A stretch of 64,000 bases of DNA from NCBI GenBank assembly GCA_030411725.1, contig MU839832.1, forward strand, positions 1,426,001-1,490,000, written 5' to 3'. Within the stretch, counting starts at the first letter, position 1, and each line of letters opens with the position of its first letter. The translations under genes were made by a program, and so were the position numbers. Positions 11,690 through 22,997 of the stretch are shown here, in pieces. This stretch comes from Echria macrotheca. Lineage: Eukaryota; Ascomycota; Sordariomycetes; Sordariales; Schizotheciaceae. The notes below the pieces were generated by a model, which did not search any database, was not told the DNA's origin, and saw only the letters and a list, made by a program, of their open reading frames with translations.

Positions 11690-14197
11690 ATGAGCCGGTG
11701 GCACGACGGCTCTTGCAGAGTGCCAAATATCGTTTTGGAGGACGGCACCCCTCGATGCACAGCGTGTTGCATTCTCTGTCCGCTGCAGACCCTCCGATCG
11801 TCGCATCCCAGGAATCCTGCTCTCACCCTTCCACCCCCCGAGGAGCCGGGAAGGCTGAACCTCCGATGGCCTCCCTCGGTCTTCAACTCGCCCGCCAACC
11901 CAGGCCACGACGGATCAGCACCAAGCGCTGGTCCCGTCCCGGCCACACCGCCAAACAGCCCCACCAAAACCAACAACCCTCCAACATCGCCAGTCTACGG
12001 TCGGCTCGCGCCGCAAGAGTTCCGCTTAGCATGCCTCGCTGCCGTGTCAGATGTGGACTTCCCCGTACACATGACGCTGGAAGTATACGATCGCGACAAC
12101 TGTCCCGAGTACGAGACCGTCTCGTACACGTGGGGCGGTGAGGACGAAGACTACACGCCATCGAGGCCTATCTACATCGGCCCCTATTGGGACGTGGTCT
12201 TTCAGCCTCGAAACTGCTGGGAAATGCTGCGGTTCATACGGCCCTGGCGGGGCGTGCGCATGGTCTGGGTCGACGCCCTGTGTATCAACCAGACTGATGT
12301 CGAAGAGCGCGGCGCACAGGTGGCCACGATGGGTGACATCTATCGCCGGTGCTCTCGGGTCATCGTCTACTTGGGGCCGGACCTTGCGGCTCCATCCACC
12401 ACGACGTTCGCTCAGCGCTGCTCATTGGGTGAAATCCGGCTGAGCTCGAGCCTATCCTTTCGCCAGCTCTTTGCTAGGAAGTACTTCAAAAGAGTTTGGG
12501 TCATCCAGGAGCTTCTCTTGGCCCCGAGAGCCGTGATTCATGTTGCCGGCGTCGATTACGCCGTTGACCGCGCAATAGCATCGGAATTTGAAACAGATTT
12601 CTGGCATTCAACAGCAGCACCCTGGCTGCAATTCCTCACGCAGGAGTCTTTCGCAAACCGGGAGATTTATGATGTGCTCCGTCTCACCTCGAACTCGTTG
12701 TCATCGGATCCAAGAGACCGGATCTTTGCCATTCTGGCACTTATCCAGGGCACGTCATGGCAGCCTGACTATTCTCTCTCGCCCCAGCAAGTCTTCGTCG
12801 GACTTTCTGCCCATTTGCTCATCGACCGACATGACGCCACGGTCCTCCTGCATTCTACTGGAGTCTCACCTGGCCGCTCCGGGCCGCATAGCCCTTCCTG
12901 GGCTTTGGATTGGCAATCGCAACAGGGGTGGCGGCGGTACTTTGCCCTTCCGGAGTCGAAGGGCGAACGGCAGCGGAAAACCATTACCGAGCTAAGGACT
13001 GTATATTCGAATCGATTCACTTCGCTCAACCGAAACGTTTCTTCGGTTTATTTCGAGCATTCCGAGCGTTGGCATGACTTGGTTGCGACAAAGAGACCGT
13101 GGCATTGTTCCATGGCGGTGGATACAATGACTGGGGCATTATCCATCCACGCCGCCCGCATCTTCAGTATCGAAAAATTGTCCCACCATAAGAGAATCAG
13201 CAACATGGACTTGTATGAAGTCCGGGGAGCAGGCACATCCCTGTTCTTGGCGTCTCCTCAACGCGATACGGCGGTACCTAGCGGACGGGGCCTCTACCTA
13301 TATGCCATGTGGACGTCTACCGGTGCCTCCGGCTTTGACTCGGCCGTTCCCGCTACTTATCTCATATTACGTTCTTTAAATCAGCGTGGTATCTCAGGTT
13401 CTGGCATGTTTGAATTGGTTGCTGCGTCTCAGGACCTCTTTGTTGAAGTTCAGAACTCTGATCCGGCGAATTCGCCAGTTGCAATCGAGAGTTTGGAGGA
13501 GCAGATGGAGTTAGTCCAAACCTGGCTCTGGGAAGGCCGGCGCCCCCGTGGGTCTCCCCTATTCGGACCATTCTTTTTTCCAGGAGCCAAGTCCGGTATC
13601 GGTTTTCTTCCCGCTGCTCTCGCTTTCGTCCGCTACTTGACCACCCCAGCCAATCCTGAAGTCGACGCCGATCAATCCAAGGAATTTATCAGCCGTTATA
13701 TCGAGTGTATCCCCGAGAGGTACTCGCCTGTTGTTTCAGAAAACGGGGATTGGCTCACACTCTCTTTGAAACGATTCGACGACTTCAGAGAGAGGCTGCA
13801 ACATATTGTCCGTGAGGAATCTATCATAGTGAGCTACTGTGCGAGTTTGAACAAGCCATCTGTTGGCGAATACAAAAAGGTGCCAAACCGGTGGGAATGG
13901 CGGCGGAAATATAGAGGATGGAAAGCTTTGAAGGACGAAGGACCAAGCTTTTTGCTGGGAGATGAAGTAACGACACTGCATGTACGGGTTCCGGTAGAAC
14001 AACTGAAGGAGGTATTCGCGATTTACTGTGAACCGTTGGAAAGAATGCTTCCGGCCTTCCAGGGCAGTATTGAGGGGCTGGGACTGGCTATCGCTGACGG
14101 GCTATTACCCCAGCATCGCCACATCGGTGTGCCGAGTCTTTGGTTTGCACGCGCCTTTGGATCTTATCTCCGGTATGAACAGATCCGGATCTTCTGA
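11690..14197 (+). CDS. HET-domain (heterokaryon incompatibility) protein 1
   Basis: Single exon, 835 residues from the first in-frame ATG (11690), in a reading frame that is open from 11507. The N-terminus (MSRWHDGSCRVP...CTACC) is Cys-rich, a short extension I recall from several HET proteins, followed by a Pro-rich linker. The HET domain is clear at about residues 125-270: YETVSYTWGG, VWVDALCINQTDVEERG, the YRRCSRVIVYLG segment, and RVWVIQELLLA slightly later. The large C-terminal region has no domain I recognise. HET proteins trigger cell death when incompatible hyphae fuse, and some act with NLR partners. It is in tandem, same strand, with a second HET gene 627 bp downstream. Confidence 0.88.
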   Translation: MSRWHDGSCRVPNIVLEDGTPRCTACCILCPLQTLRSSHPRNPALTLPPPEEPGRLNLRWPPSVFNSPANPGHDGSAPSAGPVPATPPNSPTKTNNPPTSPVYGRLAPQEFRLACLAAVSDVDFPVHMTLEVYDRDNCPEYETVSYTWGGEDEDYTPSRPIYIGPYWDVVFQPRNCWEMLRFIRPWRGVRMVWVDALCINQTDVEERGAQVATMGDIYRRCSRVIVYLGPDLAAPSTTTFAQRCSLGEIRLSSSLSFRQLFARKYFKRVWVIQELLLAPRAVIHVAGVDYAVDRAIASEFETDFWHSTAAPWLQFLTQESFANREIYDVLRLTSNSLSSDPRDRIFAILALIQGTSWQPDYSLSPQQVFVGLSAHLLIDRHDATVLLHSTGVSPGRSGPHSPSWALDWQSQQGWRRYFALPESKGERQRKTITELRTVYSNRFTSLNRNVSSVYFEHSERWHDLVATKRPWHCSMAVDTMTGALSIHAARIFSIEKLSHHKRISNMDLYEVRGAGTSLFLASPQRDTAVPSGRGLYLYAMWTSTGASGFDSAVPATYLILRSLNQRGISGSGMFELVAASQDLFVEVQNSDPANSPVAIESLEEQMELVQTWLWEGRRPRGSPLFGPFFFPGAKSGIGFLPAALAFVRYLTTPANPEVDADQSKEFISRYIECIPERYSPVVSENGDWLTLSLKRFDDFRERLQHIVREESIIVSYCASLNKPSVGEYKKVPNRWEWRRKYRGWKALKDEGPSFLLGDEVTTLHVRVPVEQLKEVFAIYCEPLERMLPAFQGSIEGLGLAIADGLLPQHRHIGVPSLWFARAFGSYLRYEQIRIF

Positions 14198-14823
14198 TGG
14201 GCTTGGTACAAGGACCCCGGGTTGCTATGGTTGCTATGGCATGGGAGTTGCGACCTCGTCGGGTTCTTCTTACTGTCGATGGGAAACCTGATCGTTCAAG
14301 GGGAGCACCTACTGAATGATTCAGAACAAGCTTGCAAACGGAGGTCGGTTCTGGGTTTTGAACTCAGATCGGTTACGTGGCAGGTGGTTGAGGTGGAACG
14401 GTCGATTCACGGCCTCTCCGCTGTACCTAGTTCCGGGACACAGCTCATGAGGAGGAATCTCACCAGAGTCCGACCACGAGCCTCGCCCGACTGGAGTAAG
14501 ATGTCTTCTACGGCGGGCGCCAACGGGCATTAATGTCCGGTCACAGTCCTTCCACCTTCAACATGTTTCTTAGACTCGGTACACCTTTCCCACGATTTTC
14601 CCTAACCCATCCCGGCTGAAAAGCCTAAGGACAGCCTGCCTACATCCCGTAGCCAGAAAGGTGCGACTTCAGATGCCCATACGGAATCCAGTCGATGTCA
14701 CGTGACCAGTCATTGGCGCAGCCAACATAGTCCCGCGGCCTCAGCTCATCAGGCACCCGCCGACTTCCTCCTCCGTCAACCTAGATAGCACCAGAACAGA
14801 ACACAATCCCGACTTATCCCAAA
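14198..14823. other. Spacer between the two HET genes
   Basis: About 0.6 kb with only short open frames and no recognisable product. It is taken as the terminator of the first HET gene and the promoter of the second. Confidence 0.4.
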
Positions 14824-17109
14824 ATGGGAAGCACCGACCTCTCGAACACATCCGGGGAAGATCTCAGCGACAGAATGCAGCATTTGAAACCCTTTGGGAG
14901 CGAGAATACTGGCATAGACATCGACCAGCTGGAGCCTTACCGATACCGCCCTCTCACGGATCCCGAACGAGACATCCGACTGTTGAAGCTTTGTCCGGGG
15001 GAGCTGGGAGAACCGATCCGCATCTCCATCTTCCACACCACATTGGAAGACGAGCCGAAACCAAAGCGACCACCAACCCGCATGACGCTCGGTGAGATGA
15101 CAGACAAACTTCCGCCGGGCTGGAGAGTCCTTGAGACGATCGAAGGCCGCTACATTTTTAGCCATCGCGATTTTGGGCGAACGTGGGAGTGTCCTGTGAA
15201 GGACATCGACCCCTCAAAGTACACCGTGTCGGACGACGATATCCCGTGTTTCGAACTGCAGTATGAGGCCCTTTCATACACCTGGGGCACTTCCGGTGGC
15301 GGAGGGAATATAATCGTCCAAGAGGGGACGGTAGACAACCCTTCATTCCGGAAATTGAGACTGCAGGCAAATCTGATGGCCGCTCTCCCATGCCTGCGGC
15401 AGTCGGACTCATCCCGAACTTTCTGGATTGACAGCATTTGCATTAATCAAGCCGATGATCTAGAGAAGGGTCACCAAGTCCACCGGATGTCAGTCATCTA
15501 CCGAGGCGCCTATCGCGTCGTCGCATGGGTTGGACCTGAGGATCCGGGACGGGGTCGAGTACTCGACCTGCTCAGCTTCATCGGTTACCAAACCGAGTAC
15601 ACGGTGAATACGTTCGGCCAGTGGGGTTCCACGAGCACGCCGGACGCTGTACCGAACCCTCTACAAATATCATTTCCACCTTCTGACGACGATATCGAAA
15701 ACATTGATTGTTTCTTCGACGATACCGTGTGGTTTGTACGGCTCTGGGTGGTCCAGGAGATACGCTTAGCGAACAGACGGTCCATCTTACAACTCGGACG
15801 CAAAACGATGCCCTTCAGCATCCTTGTGCGAGCAGTCAGGTACTTGGACAAGGACGTCCGCGCTTCGAGCGTCTTGAGATTTGGAGCTCTGCCGCACACT
15901 CGCGCCTTTTGCCTACCGCTATACTCCCTGCCCTTCCTCCGGGTCATCAGTGCGCTACGGGATAAAAAATGCAGTGACCTGCGGGACAAAGTCTACGGGG
16001 CTCTGGGCATGGCACCGCCAGGGTTTGCGGCGCGACTCCTGCCTGATTACTCCCTTTCGGTTGGCGAGGTATATCGAGATTTTGTCCTGTCCTACATGGA
16101 ACATACCGGCCGGCTCGAACATATGGAATACACGTTTCCTGCTGAAAACACCATCATGCCCCCGGTACCCTCATGGGTGACCGACTTTTCCTCCGAGCAT
16201 CACCGATCGTCCTGCAGCTACCAGCAGCACTCGAGCGGACTGTCTCGATGCCACGCCCGCCCCGATGGTCCTGCAGCCCTCCAAGTGGTGGGGAAAGAGT
16301 GCGCCACCGTCTCTGCGGTCGCAGGCAGGCTTCGATCCGGAACCGGCTATCGGTCCAGGACAATGATGAGGTTGTGGTATGCCATGAACTCCAGCACATC
16401 CGTACCACACCCTACGGGCGTTCCGCTGGACGACGTGTTCGCCATCACGCTGATGATTGGTGCATTGCAAGAACGGCGCAGACACAGCAAGCGGGCCTTC
16501 CTCACTCTTGAGGAGTGGCGAGAGTTGATGCATCAGATGTTTGCGTGTGAGTTGGATCAAGATCTCCTGTCTATCTCGGAAGACGAATTGTCCATGATGA
16601 GCATCCTGCGTTCGTTCGAAGCCTGCTCGGGATGGGCCTACTTCCAGACTCGCGAGGGTTATGTCGGGTTGGCTCCCCCGGACACCAAGGAGGGGGATAC
16701 TCTGTGTGTGCTTCTTGGCTGTGCCTCGCCGGTCATGCTCCGGCAGAGCGAGCCGGGAGGTCACTTTCAAGTGGTGGGAACATGCTACGTGTATGGGCTT
16801 GAGGACGCCATCGGCTTGCTGGGTCCTCTGCCGGAGCCATGGGAAGGGAACCTGGAAGAACGGGTAGGAGGGAGAAGACGTCTGGTCTTTCACAACAAGC
16901 GGACGGATGAGTATTCATACGAAGACCCGAGGCTTGGGGATCTGGGCGACTGGGAGTGGATTGATCGTCAGCCAGAGATTGATGATCCGGCCGTGTTTGA
17001 GTATTTCAGGAACAAGAAGACGGGCGAGACCATGAACTCGGATCCTCGTATGCTTCCCGAGGTGCTAAAGGCTAGGGGGGTGCAGTTGACGACTTTTGTC
17101 CTGGAATAA
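14824..17109 (+). CDS. HET-domain protein 2 with WW-like modules
   Basis: Single exon, 761 residues. The HET domain has YEALSYTWG (about 147-155), FWIDSICINQADDLEKG (about 200-216), YRGAYRVVAWVG and RLWVVQEIRLA. The first HET strand (IRLLKLCPGE, about 51-60) is separated from YEALSYTWG by an unusually long insert. That insert contains a WW-like motif at residues 96-124: LPPGW, then GRYIFSH and RTWECP, with Trp100, Trp121 and Pro124 in WW spacing. The C-terminus has two more degenerate WW-like segments. One is at about 669-700 (PWEGN, then VFHNKRTDEYSYEDPRL); the other at about 706-740 (WEWID, then YFRNKKTGE and SDPRM). WW domains bind proline-rich ligands, so this may be a death inducer with built-in recruitment modules; that is inference. 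Confidence 0.88.
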   Translation: MGSTDLSNTSGEDLSDRMQHLKPFGSENTGIDIDQLEPYRYRPLTDPERDIRLLKLCPGELGEPIRISIFHTTLEDEPKPKRPPTRMTLGEMTDKLPPGWRVLETIEGRYIFSHRDFGRTWECPVKDIDPSKYTVSDDDIPCFELQYEALSYTWGTSGGGGNIIVQEGTVDNPSFRKLRLQANLMAALPCLRQSDSSRTFWIDSICINQADDLEKGHQVHRMSVIYRGAYRVVAWVGPEDPGRGRVLDLLSFIGYQTEYTVNTFGQWGSTSTPDAVPNPLQISFPPSDDDIENIDCFFDDTVWFVRLWVVQEIRLANRRSILQLGRKTMPFSILVRAVRYLDKDVRASSVLRFGALPHTRAFCLPLYSLPFLRVISALRDKKCSDLRDKVYGALGMAPPGFAARLLPDYSLSVGEVYRDFVLSYMEHTGRLEHMEYTFPAENTIMPPVPSWVTDFSSEHHRSSCSYQQHSSGLSRCHARPDGPAALQVVGKECATVSAVAGRLRSGTGYRSRTMMRLWYAMNSSTSVPHPTGVPLDDVFAITLMIGALQERRRHSKRAFLTLEEWRELMHQMFACELDQDLLSISEDELSMMSILRSFEACSGWAYFQTREGYVGLAPPDTKEGDTLCVLLGCASPVMLRQSEPGGHFQVVGTCYVYGLEDAIGLLGPLPEPWEGNLEERVGGRRRLVFHNKRTDEYSYEDPRLGDLGDWEWIDRQPEIDDPAVFEYFRNKKTGETMNSDPRMLPEVLKARGVQLTTFVLE

Positions 17110-17664
17110 TGGGCAACTCAGAAGCCCCTGAGACGTCAAAGTTACCAATTAAAGGCCATTGGCTCTCCGCTCTTATAGTGGGTGGGATCGCCGAGGTTCA
17201 TTCGAGATTTAGCAAGGGTATGAAAGTCAGTACAGCATGGGTTGACCGTTTGGGAGCTACCAACTGCAAGAACCAAGCAGTCAGGCACCACTTGTCGGGA
17301 CGGATTTCTCGGCTCCAGTGAGCAGCACCAACAAGCGTGCAGCGGACGTCAGCACAGCCCGAATACGCGCCCCGACCACTGAGAGCGTATCGCAGTGGAA
17401 CCAGGCGGTTTCTTGGCCACGACATGCATCATCCTTGGGCGGTCCTAGTATTGCTCGGTTGATAAGCAGAATCCTACTCCCCAGCACGGCACCGCATAGG
17501 CTTCGGATATATTAACCGCAGCGACATGTAAGCACTAGTGTTGATCCGCGTTTTCGCGATACCGACGTCGTCGTTCTCATAAAACAGAAAGCCCGTCAGG
17601 TGCCCGCCCGGACTTTCTTCTATCTAATTCCCATAGGAGTCTGGGTAGACAACAGCCGTTTGCC
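17110..17664. other. Intergenic / P450 promoter
   Basis: Only short overlapping open frames; no gene seen. It carries the 5' flank of the P450 gene. Confidence 0.4.
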
Positions 17665-19381
17665 ATGGCCATCATACAGGAGCTTGGGAGCATGCTCCCG
17701 TCTAATCAGAGCACTCTTCTGCTCGTCGCCCTCGGATTCTGGGTGTCGTACAAACTGGTCGTCTACCTCCAGAGGCTGTATTTTCACCCGCTTTCGCACG
17801 TACCCGGACCGAAGCTATGTGCGGCATCGAGACTGTACGAGTTCTACTGGGACAGCATCCAGCAGGGCCGACTCTGGGCCAAGCTGCCGGAGCTGCACGC
17901 GCGGTACGGACCCATCATCCGCCTCGGGCCCAACGAGGTGCACATCCAAGACGCCGAGTACTTTGACACGCTCTTTGGCTTCCGGCCGCTCGACAAGGAC
18001 GCCATGGCCGCCAAGCAGTTCGGCATGCAGCACGCCCTGTTCGCGACTGAGGACTACAAGACGTACACACGCAAGCGGGCAGCCTTCGGCGACGCGTTCT
18101 CGCGGTCCAAGACGCTGCGGCTCGTGTCGCTGGTCCACGAGCAGGTCGAGAAGGCGTGCAAGTTGATTCGCGAGACTGCAGGGCGCGGTGGGAAGGTAGA
18201 CCTTGCGTAAGCAACCGATGTGTGCCGATGGTGTTCAAAGTCAGGACTTGCTAACACCGGGCTCAAGATACATATTCCGCGCCACGCCGGCCGAGGTCAT
18301 CACGCAGTACCTGTTTGGGGAGAAGTACGGCTTCCTCGAGGACGTGGCGACGACAAAGTCGCTGTACGACAAGCGCATGGACAATCTCATGGGCCTTACC
18401 CACCTCGGCCGGTTCATCGACTACCGCATCCCGCTGATCCTGTCGCTCCTCCGACAGCAGTTCAAGAAACTTGTGGGGTATACGGAGCCTGGCGCCGCGT
18501 TTATGAGCTACTACTTTGTAAGCCCCTTTCTTTCTTCTCTCATCTGACCCGGAGCCACAATTAAGTACCTACCCGTCCAGTTCGCGTCGAAACAAGTGTC
18601 CAAAGTGGTAGAAGCGCACGCCCACCCCGAGAAATCAACACTAATAAGCACACCCTACCCGATCGTCTTCGACGACTTTTTGCGCTCGTCCCTCCCGGCC
18701 TCGGAGAAGCGCGGCGCCCCCCTGACGGAGCAGGCAATGGCGGTCTGGAGCGGCGGCTGGGACACAGTCGGCTCGACGCTGACCATCGCCGCGCACCACG
18801 CGCTCGCGAACCCGCGCATAGCCTCGCGTCTGCGCGACGAGCTGCGCCGTGTATGGCCGTCGCTGTCGCCGTCGTCGTCCCCGCCCCCGACGGTCCGCGA
18901 GATGGAGGCCGCGCCGTACCTCGACGGCATCGTGAGGGAGGCCCTCCGCTTCTCGCCCGGCCAGCTGTGCAGGCTGTGTCGCGTTGCCCCCGCCGGCGGC
19001 GAGCGGTACAGCGGCTTTGTTATACCGGCTGGCACGACGATTAGCATGTCGCTGTATGACGTCGGGCAGGACAGGAGCGTGTGGGGGGACGACGCGGCCG
19101 AGTTTAGGCCGGAGAGGTGGATTGAGGATGGCGAGAAAAAGTTGGATCGGTATTTGGTCGCGTTTAGTAAGGGGGCTAGGGTGTGTCCGGGGCAGGAGCT
19201 GGCTTGGGTTGAGATCAAGATCGTGCTGGCGACGCTGTTTCGGAGGTTTCGGATGCGGATTCCGGAGGAGGAGGGGGTTACGCTGGAGGGGGATGTTGCG
19301 GCTTATTATGATGGGATCACGCTGGCGCCGAGGAGTTGGGCGCATCGGTTGCCGGTGAGGGTCGAGGTTGAGGAGGATTAG
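17665..19381 (+). CDS. Cytochrome P450 monooxygenase
   Basis: Exons 17665-18206, 18268-18517 and 18581-19381 give 530 residues. There is an N-terminal membrane anchor (about 15-37), then the Pro-rich hinge HPLSHVPGPKL. The I-helix segment is GGWDTVGSTLT, the ExxR motif is EALR, PERW follows, and the heme-binding loop is FSKGARVCPGQE with its Cys near residue 466. All hallmarks of an ER-bound class II P450 are present. The N-terminal pattern (YFHPLSHVPGPKL...YEFYWD) resembles fungal trichodiene-oxygenase-like or benzoate-hydroxylase-like groups. No terpene synthase, PKS or NRPS lies nearby, so the substrate cannot be inferred. Confidence 0.9.
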
Positions 19382-20301
19382 GTCGTGGTGTGCGTATACC
19401 GACCTATGGAGTGGTGCTGGGCGGAATGGCAGATATCCAGATTGAAACTTTGTTCCGAATCCAGAAGAGGTGTGGTAGAGTGTGCAATATCTTTATGTGA
19501 GATTTTCAGGGTACCTAAGGTATTCAATCCCAGCTGGGAACGCCAATTTGGAAGGGGATTTCCCTAGCTGAAAGGTTGAATATACCTACCTAGGTACACA
19601 AGAGTCGTTCGATCAAAAAACACCAACAAGCGGGCTCATTCAACACGTAGCATAGAGCTACAGCTAGGCCAACTGCACCGGGACCAGCCGGATCAACAAT
19701 GACTGTGGAACGGGTAGTTGAAAATGCCAGCCTTGTTCAACCTGGCTACATGTACACAATTGGCAAGACAAACACTGTGGGTCGGACTCAAAACGAGTCC
19801 CACAATGTGGTTCAAAAGGGGACGATTATCGTTTTGGACAGTCCTAGCGATCGATCTGTTGGTCCGGGTATAAAATGCCCAGACAACCTGGGATACGTTA
19901 AGCCGGATCCTCGGAGTATACCTAGGTCGATGCAAGTACATGTACCCAGGCCTGCTGATTGACCACAGCTGTGAACATATATGCCCTTGCGGCCAGTCAT
20001 CACCGGCCTAGGCAGGTAGGTAGGCATATCGGTGCGTCGTTGGTCCTAGACTAACCAAAAAGCTCGACCAGATAACTAGGTATGCAGCGTTGGGTTCCCA
20101 TGGAGAGGGGGTCTGATAACCGCAGAGCTAAACAGAGTATATATATATAGGTATATATGATTTGAAACCTAACTTTATCATGCTGAACTGAATGAAGATG
20201 GATTGTTTCCCACATCTGATTACCTGCCATTCAACAACCGAGGCGTCCGCGACATGCACGTCCAATGAACAGCGCCTTGCCAGCCCAACTACGTACACAT
20301 G
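19382..20301. other. Intergenic, convergent 3' ends
   Basis: Holds an AT microsatellite (TATATATATATA near 20136) and scattered ACCTAGGTA-like words. I see no gene. Confidence 0.4.
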
Positions 20302-21089
20302 CTATCTACACTGTCTAGCCTCCCCCCGGCCAATCTTCACAAATTTCTGCCTCTCTTCTTCTTGATCCGATTCAAGGTGCTTGAGCGCCGTCTGATCGTT
20401 CCTAGATTTCAGTGAGAATCCCGCCTAACATCAGCCTCCGGCATACCCCCGACAGTGACGGGACAAAGCTCAAAATTTCGGGTTTAAGTGTGCGTTTCCC
20501 AAAACTCACGAATCCGTCACACTCGAAGAGCTGCCCGTATCATCTAGAATTAGAGAAAACGAGTGGTCCATGATGGTTAGATAACCTACCTGGTAACACC
20601 ACAAATCTTGGGTTCTTGTTCTTCTTCCCCCTTCCCTCTTTTTGGTGGAGGCTTCCCTTCCGACTTGTCGCCACCACCGCCAAAAAACCCGTTGAGATTT
20701 CCTGCTTGCTTGACAAAGATCTGCATATCGAGGCGGTCGTCTTGGTCGATGGAGATGTTATCCGTTTAAATAAAGAAGCTACTTACCCTCCGGGGCAAGG
20801 GCGAGGGTATTGAAGAGGGTTTATTTAGATTTAAATGGTATTTTGTAGTGTGGGAGGGGCAGGAACGGCGGTATAAGGGGGTTGGGGATATGTTGCCCTG
20901 GGCGTGGGAGATGGCTTTGTAGGGGTTATCTGGTGGGGGAATGCAGGGCATGATTTTGATGTCGTGAACGTATGGAGGATGATTTGGGTGGGACGAGGGA
21001 GAGAGAGAAGGGGGAAGGGTTATGTAGGGGGTTAGTCGGTTTGGGCAGAGCCCGCAGGTGTTGAGGATGTTGGGGTCTGATGCTTCCAT
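20302..21089 (-). CDS. Predicted four-exon gene, product unrecognised
   Basis: My model is 21089-20787, 20720-20590, 20530-20510 and 20401-20302 (555 nt, 184 residues). Support: exon 1 has strong C-ending codon bias and a perfect GTAAGT donor, the first intron is 66 nt, and the last exon reads as a convincing protein (LKHLESDQEEERQKF) ending at TAG. The middle is weak. The third exon is only 21 nt, and another acceptor 13 bases further upstream is in a frame that stops at once. The product is Pro/Ser-rich at first, then Lys/Glu-rich, with no domain I know. The gene may be real with a slightly different intron 2. Confidence 0.45.
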
Positions 21090-21865
21090 TTTTGGTGGGT
21101 GCTTAATGTGGGAAGTTGATCTGCAAAAGGTAGAAAGGTGGAACGTAGCTCAGGTGTCGAGGTCAGGTCACTGGGATTGATGGTGACAGTCACAAGAGGT
21201 TGAAACTCGAAACAAATGGTTGTTGGATAAAAGGAACCATGGGGCTAGGTCTAATCACACTTCGCCGGCTCGCGAACGGCAAGCAAGAATCCCCGGGCCT
21301 CTGCTTCCTGACTGTCCGAAGCAGATACTCTTGCCGCCATACATGTCAACCCAACCCAATTCTCACCATACCACTGCTAAGCCATATGTACAGTTGACGG
21401 TCAAAGAAAACCACGCGATTTTGTATTGACTCGGGCCAGAATGTGACGTAGTCAGATTGTGCGGTGGTACTACTCCGTCTCGCGAATTCTTGCCGTTCAT
21501 CTCCTGTATTCAGCTATCTCTGACGTGGACGAGGAAGGAGAGGCTACCAAGACCATGATGGGAAGATGTGTGGAACCGCACTTACTGCGTGACAACACAA
21601 CATCTCCGAAGTATAGAGCAGCGCGGCTCATGAGGCTTCCAAGACAGGCACAAACTCAAAGTATATCTGTGCCATGGGAGCTCATGCTGTATGCCGCGAC
21701 GCAAAGATGGTGGGCCAGGCTTTTACATCGCCATCATACATGATCCTCGTCTTCGTTCGACCCTACTATCGCAACCCTGTACATGCCCCGAAAACCCTCC
21801 GAAGTGGCTATCCACTGTTGACTGCTAGACTCCGTTGTCTGGCGAAGAAGCCTGCGGGGGGCCGC
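21090..21865. other. Intergenic
   Basis: Between the start of the previous minus-strand gene and the stop of the next minus-strand gene. Only short frames are visible. Confidence 0.4.
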
Positions 21866-22997
21866 TCATGCGGCGCTGCTTTCCCCGAAACGTACTTCGC
21901 AACGTACAGAGTCACAGGTGTCACTGCGACTCTTGGTTAGTGGAAGTGTGTCTGCTGGTCCTCGTGGCCTGGAGTCGACGAAGAGCTCGGCAGCCTTGGC
22001 ACAGAGGAGACTCAGAGAACCGCCGAGAATAACACTGTCCAGCATCGCTTCTGGTCCGAGCCATGTTCCGACAGCGACTGATGTAATGATGGCGAGGAGG
22101 CCGCAGTGCGGCCAGTAGCGTGGGCTGTTCGTCAAATGGATAATGCCCACGGCCGAGTATGTGAGGAAGGCGAGAATGTAGATAGGTAAGGAGGGGCATT
22201 TGATGACATGCGGAAGATGGTTCGTCATCGGGAGCCTCATCAGCCATCGACCGTCTGTAGTATCTGGAGCGGGACATTTTCCTGCTAGATGTCAGCTCCC
22301 GTTACTCTGTCATGGCAACGGCCTTTAGTCCTGCACCCACCGTGGCTTTGGTTGAAGTTGAGGAGTATCCAGGCGGCGGGTAAACCCGCCACAGTGAGAC
22401 ACGCAAGCAAGCCGTCTCTTTTTCTCTTGCAGAAGACCATATTGTGTCGGAGACCAGGTGTTGTTGGGAGTGGGAAAGAAGCGAAGGAGGCGTGAACAGT
22501 ATTGGGACGGCCTTTGTGTGTTCTGGAGATTTCGATGCGGGGATCTGGTGCTAAATGGCGGACTTCTAAACCCAGATGCTCTACCAACTCTGGCGATATA
22601 AACGATGTTGCCTGTTCTGAGCTGAACCGGACCTGAAAGGTCGGGATGTCTTCCCGCCCCGGCGCGACCGGCGGCACCTCGATCGTCTCCGAGTCGCAGT
22701 CAAAGTCGAACCGGGACCCAGCGCTTTCCGTCGTGCTCAGGGCGTTGTGTTCCACCGACATCGATCGAGGCCAAGGGCATAGGGGAGCAAGAGATTCTCG
22801 GGCATAAGGGCGGGAGTTTCGTGGTCTCCCCGTCCTCCGCGGTTTGCGGTCCTTCGACCTGCTCCAAAAAGATGTCAGTAACTACCCCGCAATCCTCGCA
22901 ACAGCGCTTCCTACCTCTCTGGAAACATCTCGAGTGTTGTGCGATGAATGATCTGGCGGGCGAGATATAATTTCGCGAGATCAAACAAGTAGTTCAT
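21866..22997 (-). CDS. Predicted multi-helix membrane protein, product unrecognised
   Basis: Exons 22997-22915, 22858-22341 and 22284-21866 give 339 residues. Introns are 56 nt each (22914-22859 and 22340-22285). The start is the first ATG; an open frame continues upstream but opens with TTG. The N-terminal half is soluble and basic then acidic. It is followed by four hydrophobic segments: GLLACLTVAGLPAAWILL, YILAFLTYSAVGIIHL, CGLLAIITSVAVGTWLG and SVILGGSLSLLCAKAAEL. The C-terminus is short and polar. The spliced frame is coherent across both introns. I do not recognise the family. It is divergent from the EST1-like remnant. Confidence 0.55.

Noticed and set aside
17665..19381. Secondary-metabolite cluster around the first P450
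   Set aside because: I searched for a PKS, NRPS, terpene cyclase, transporter or pathway regulator nearby and found none; the neighbours are HET and unrecognised genes.
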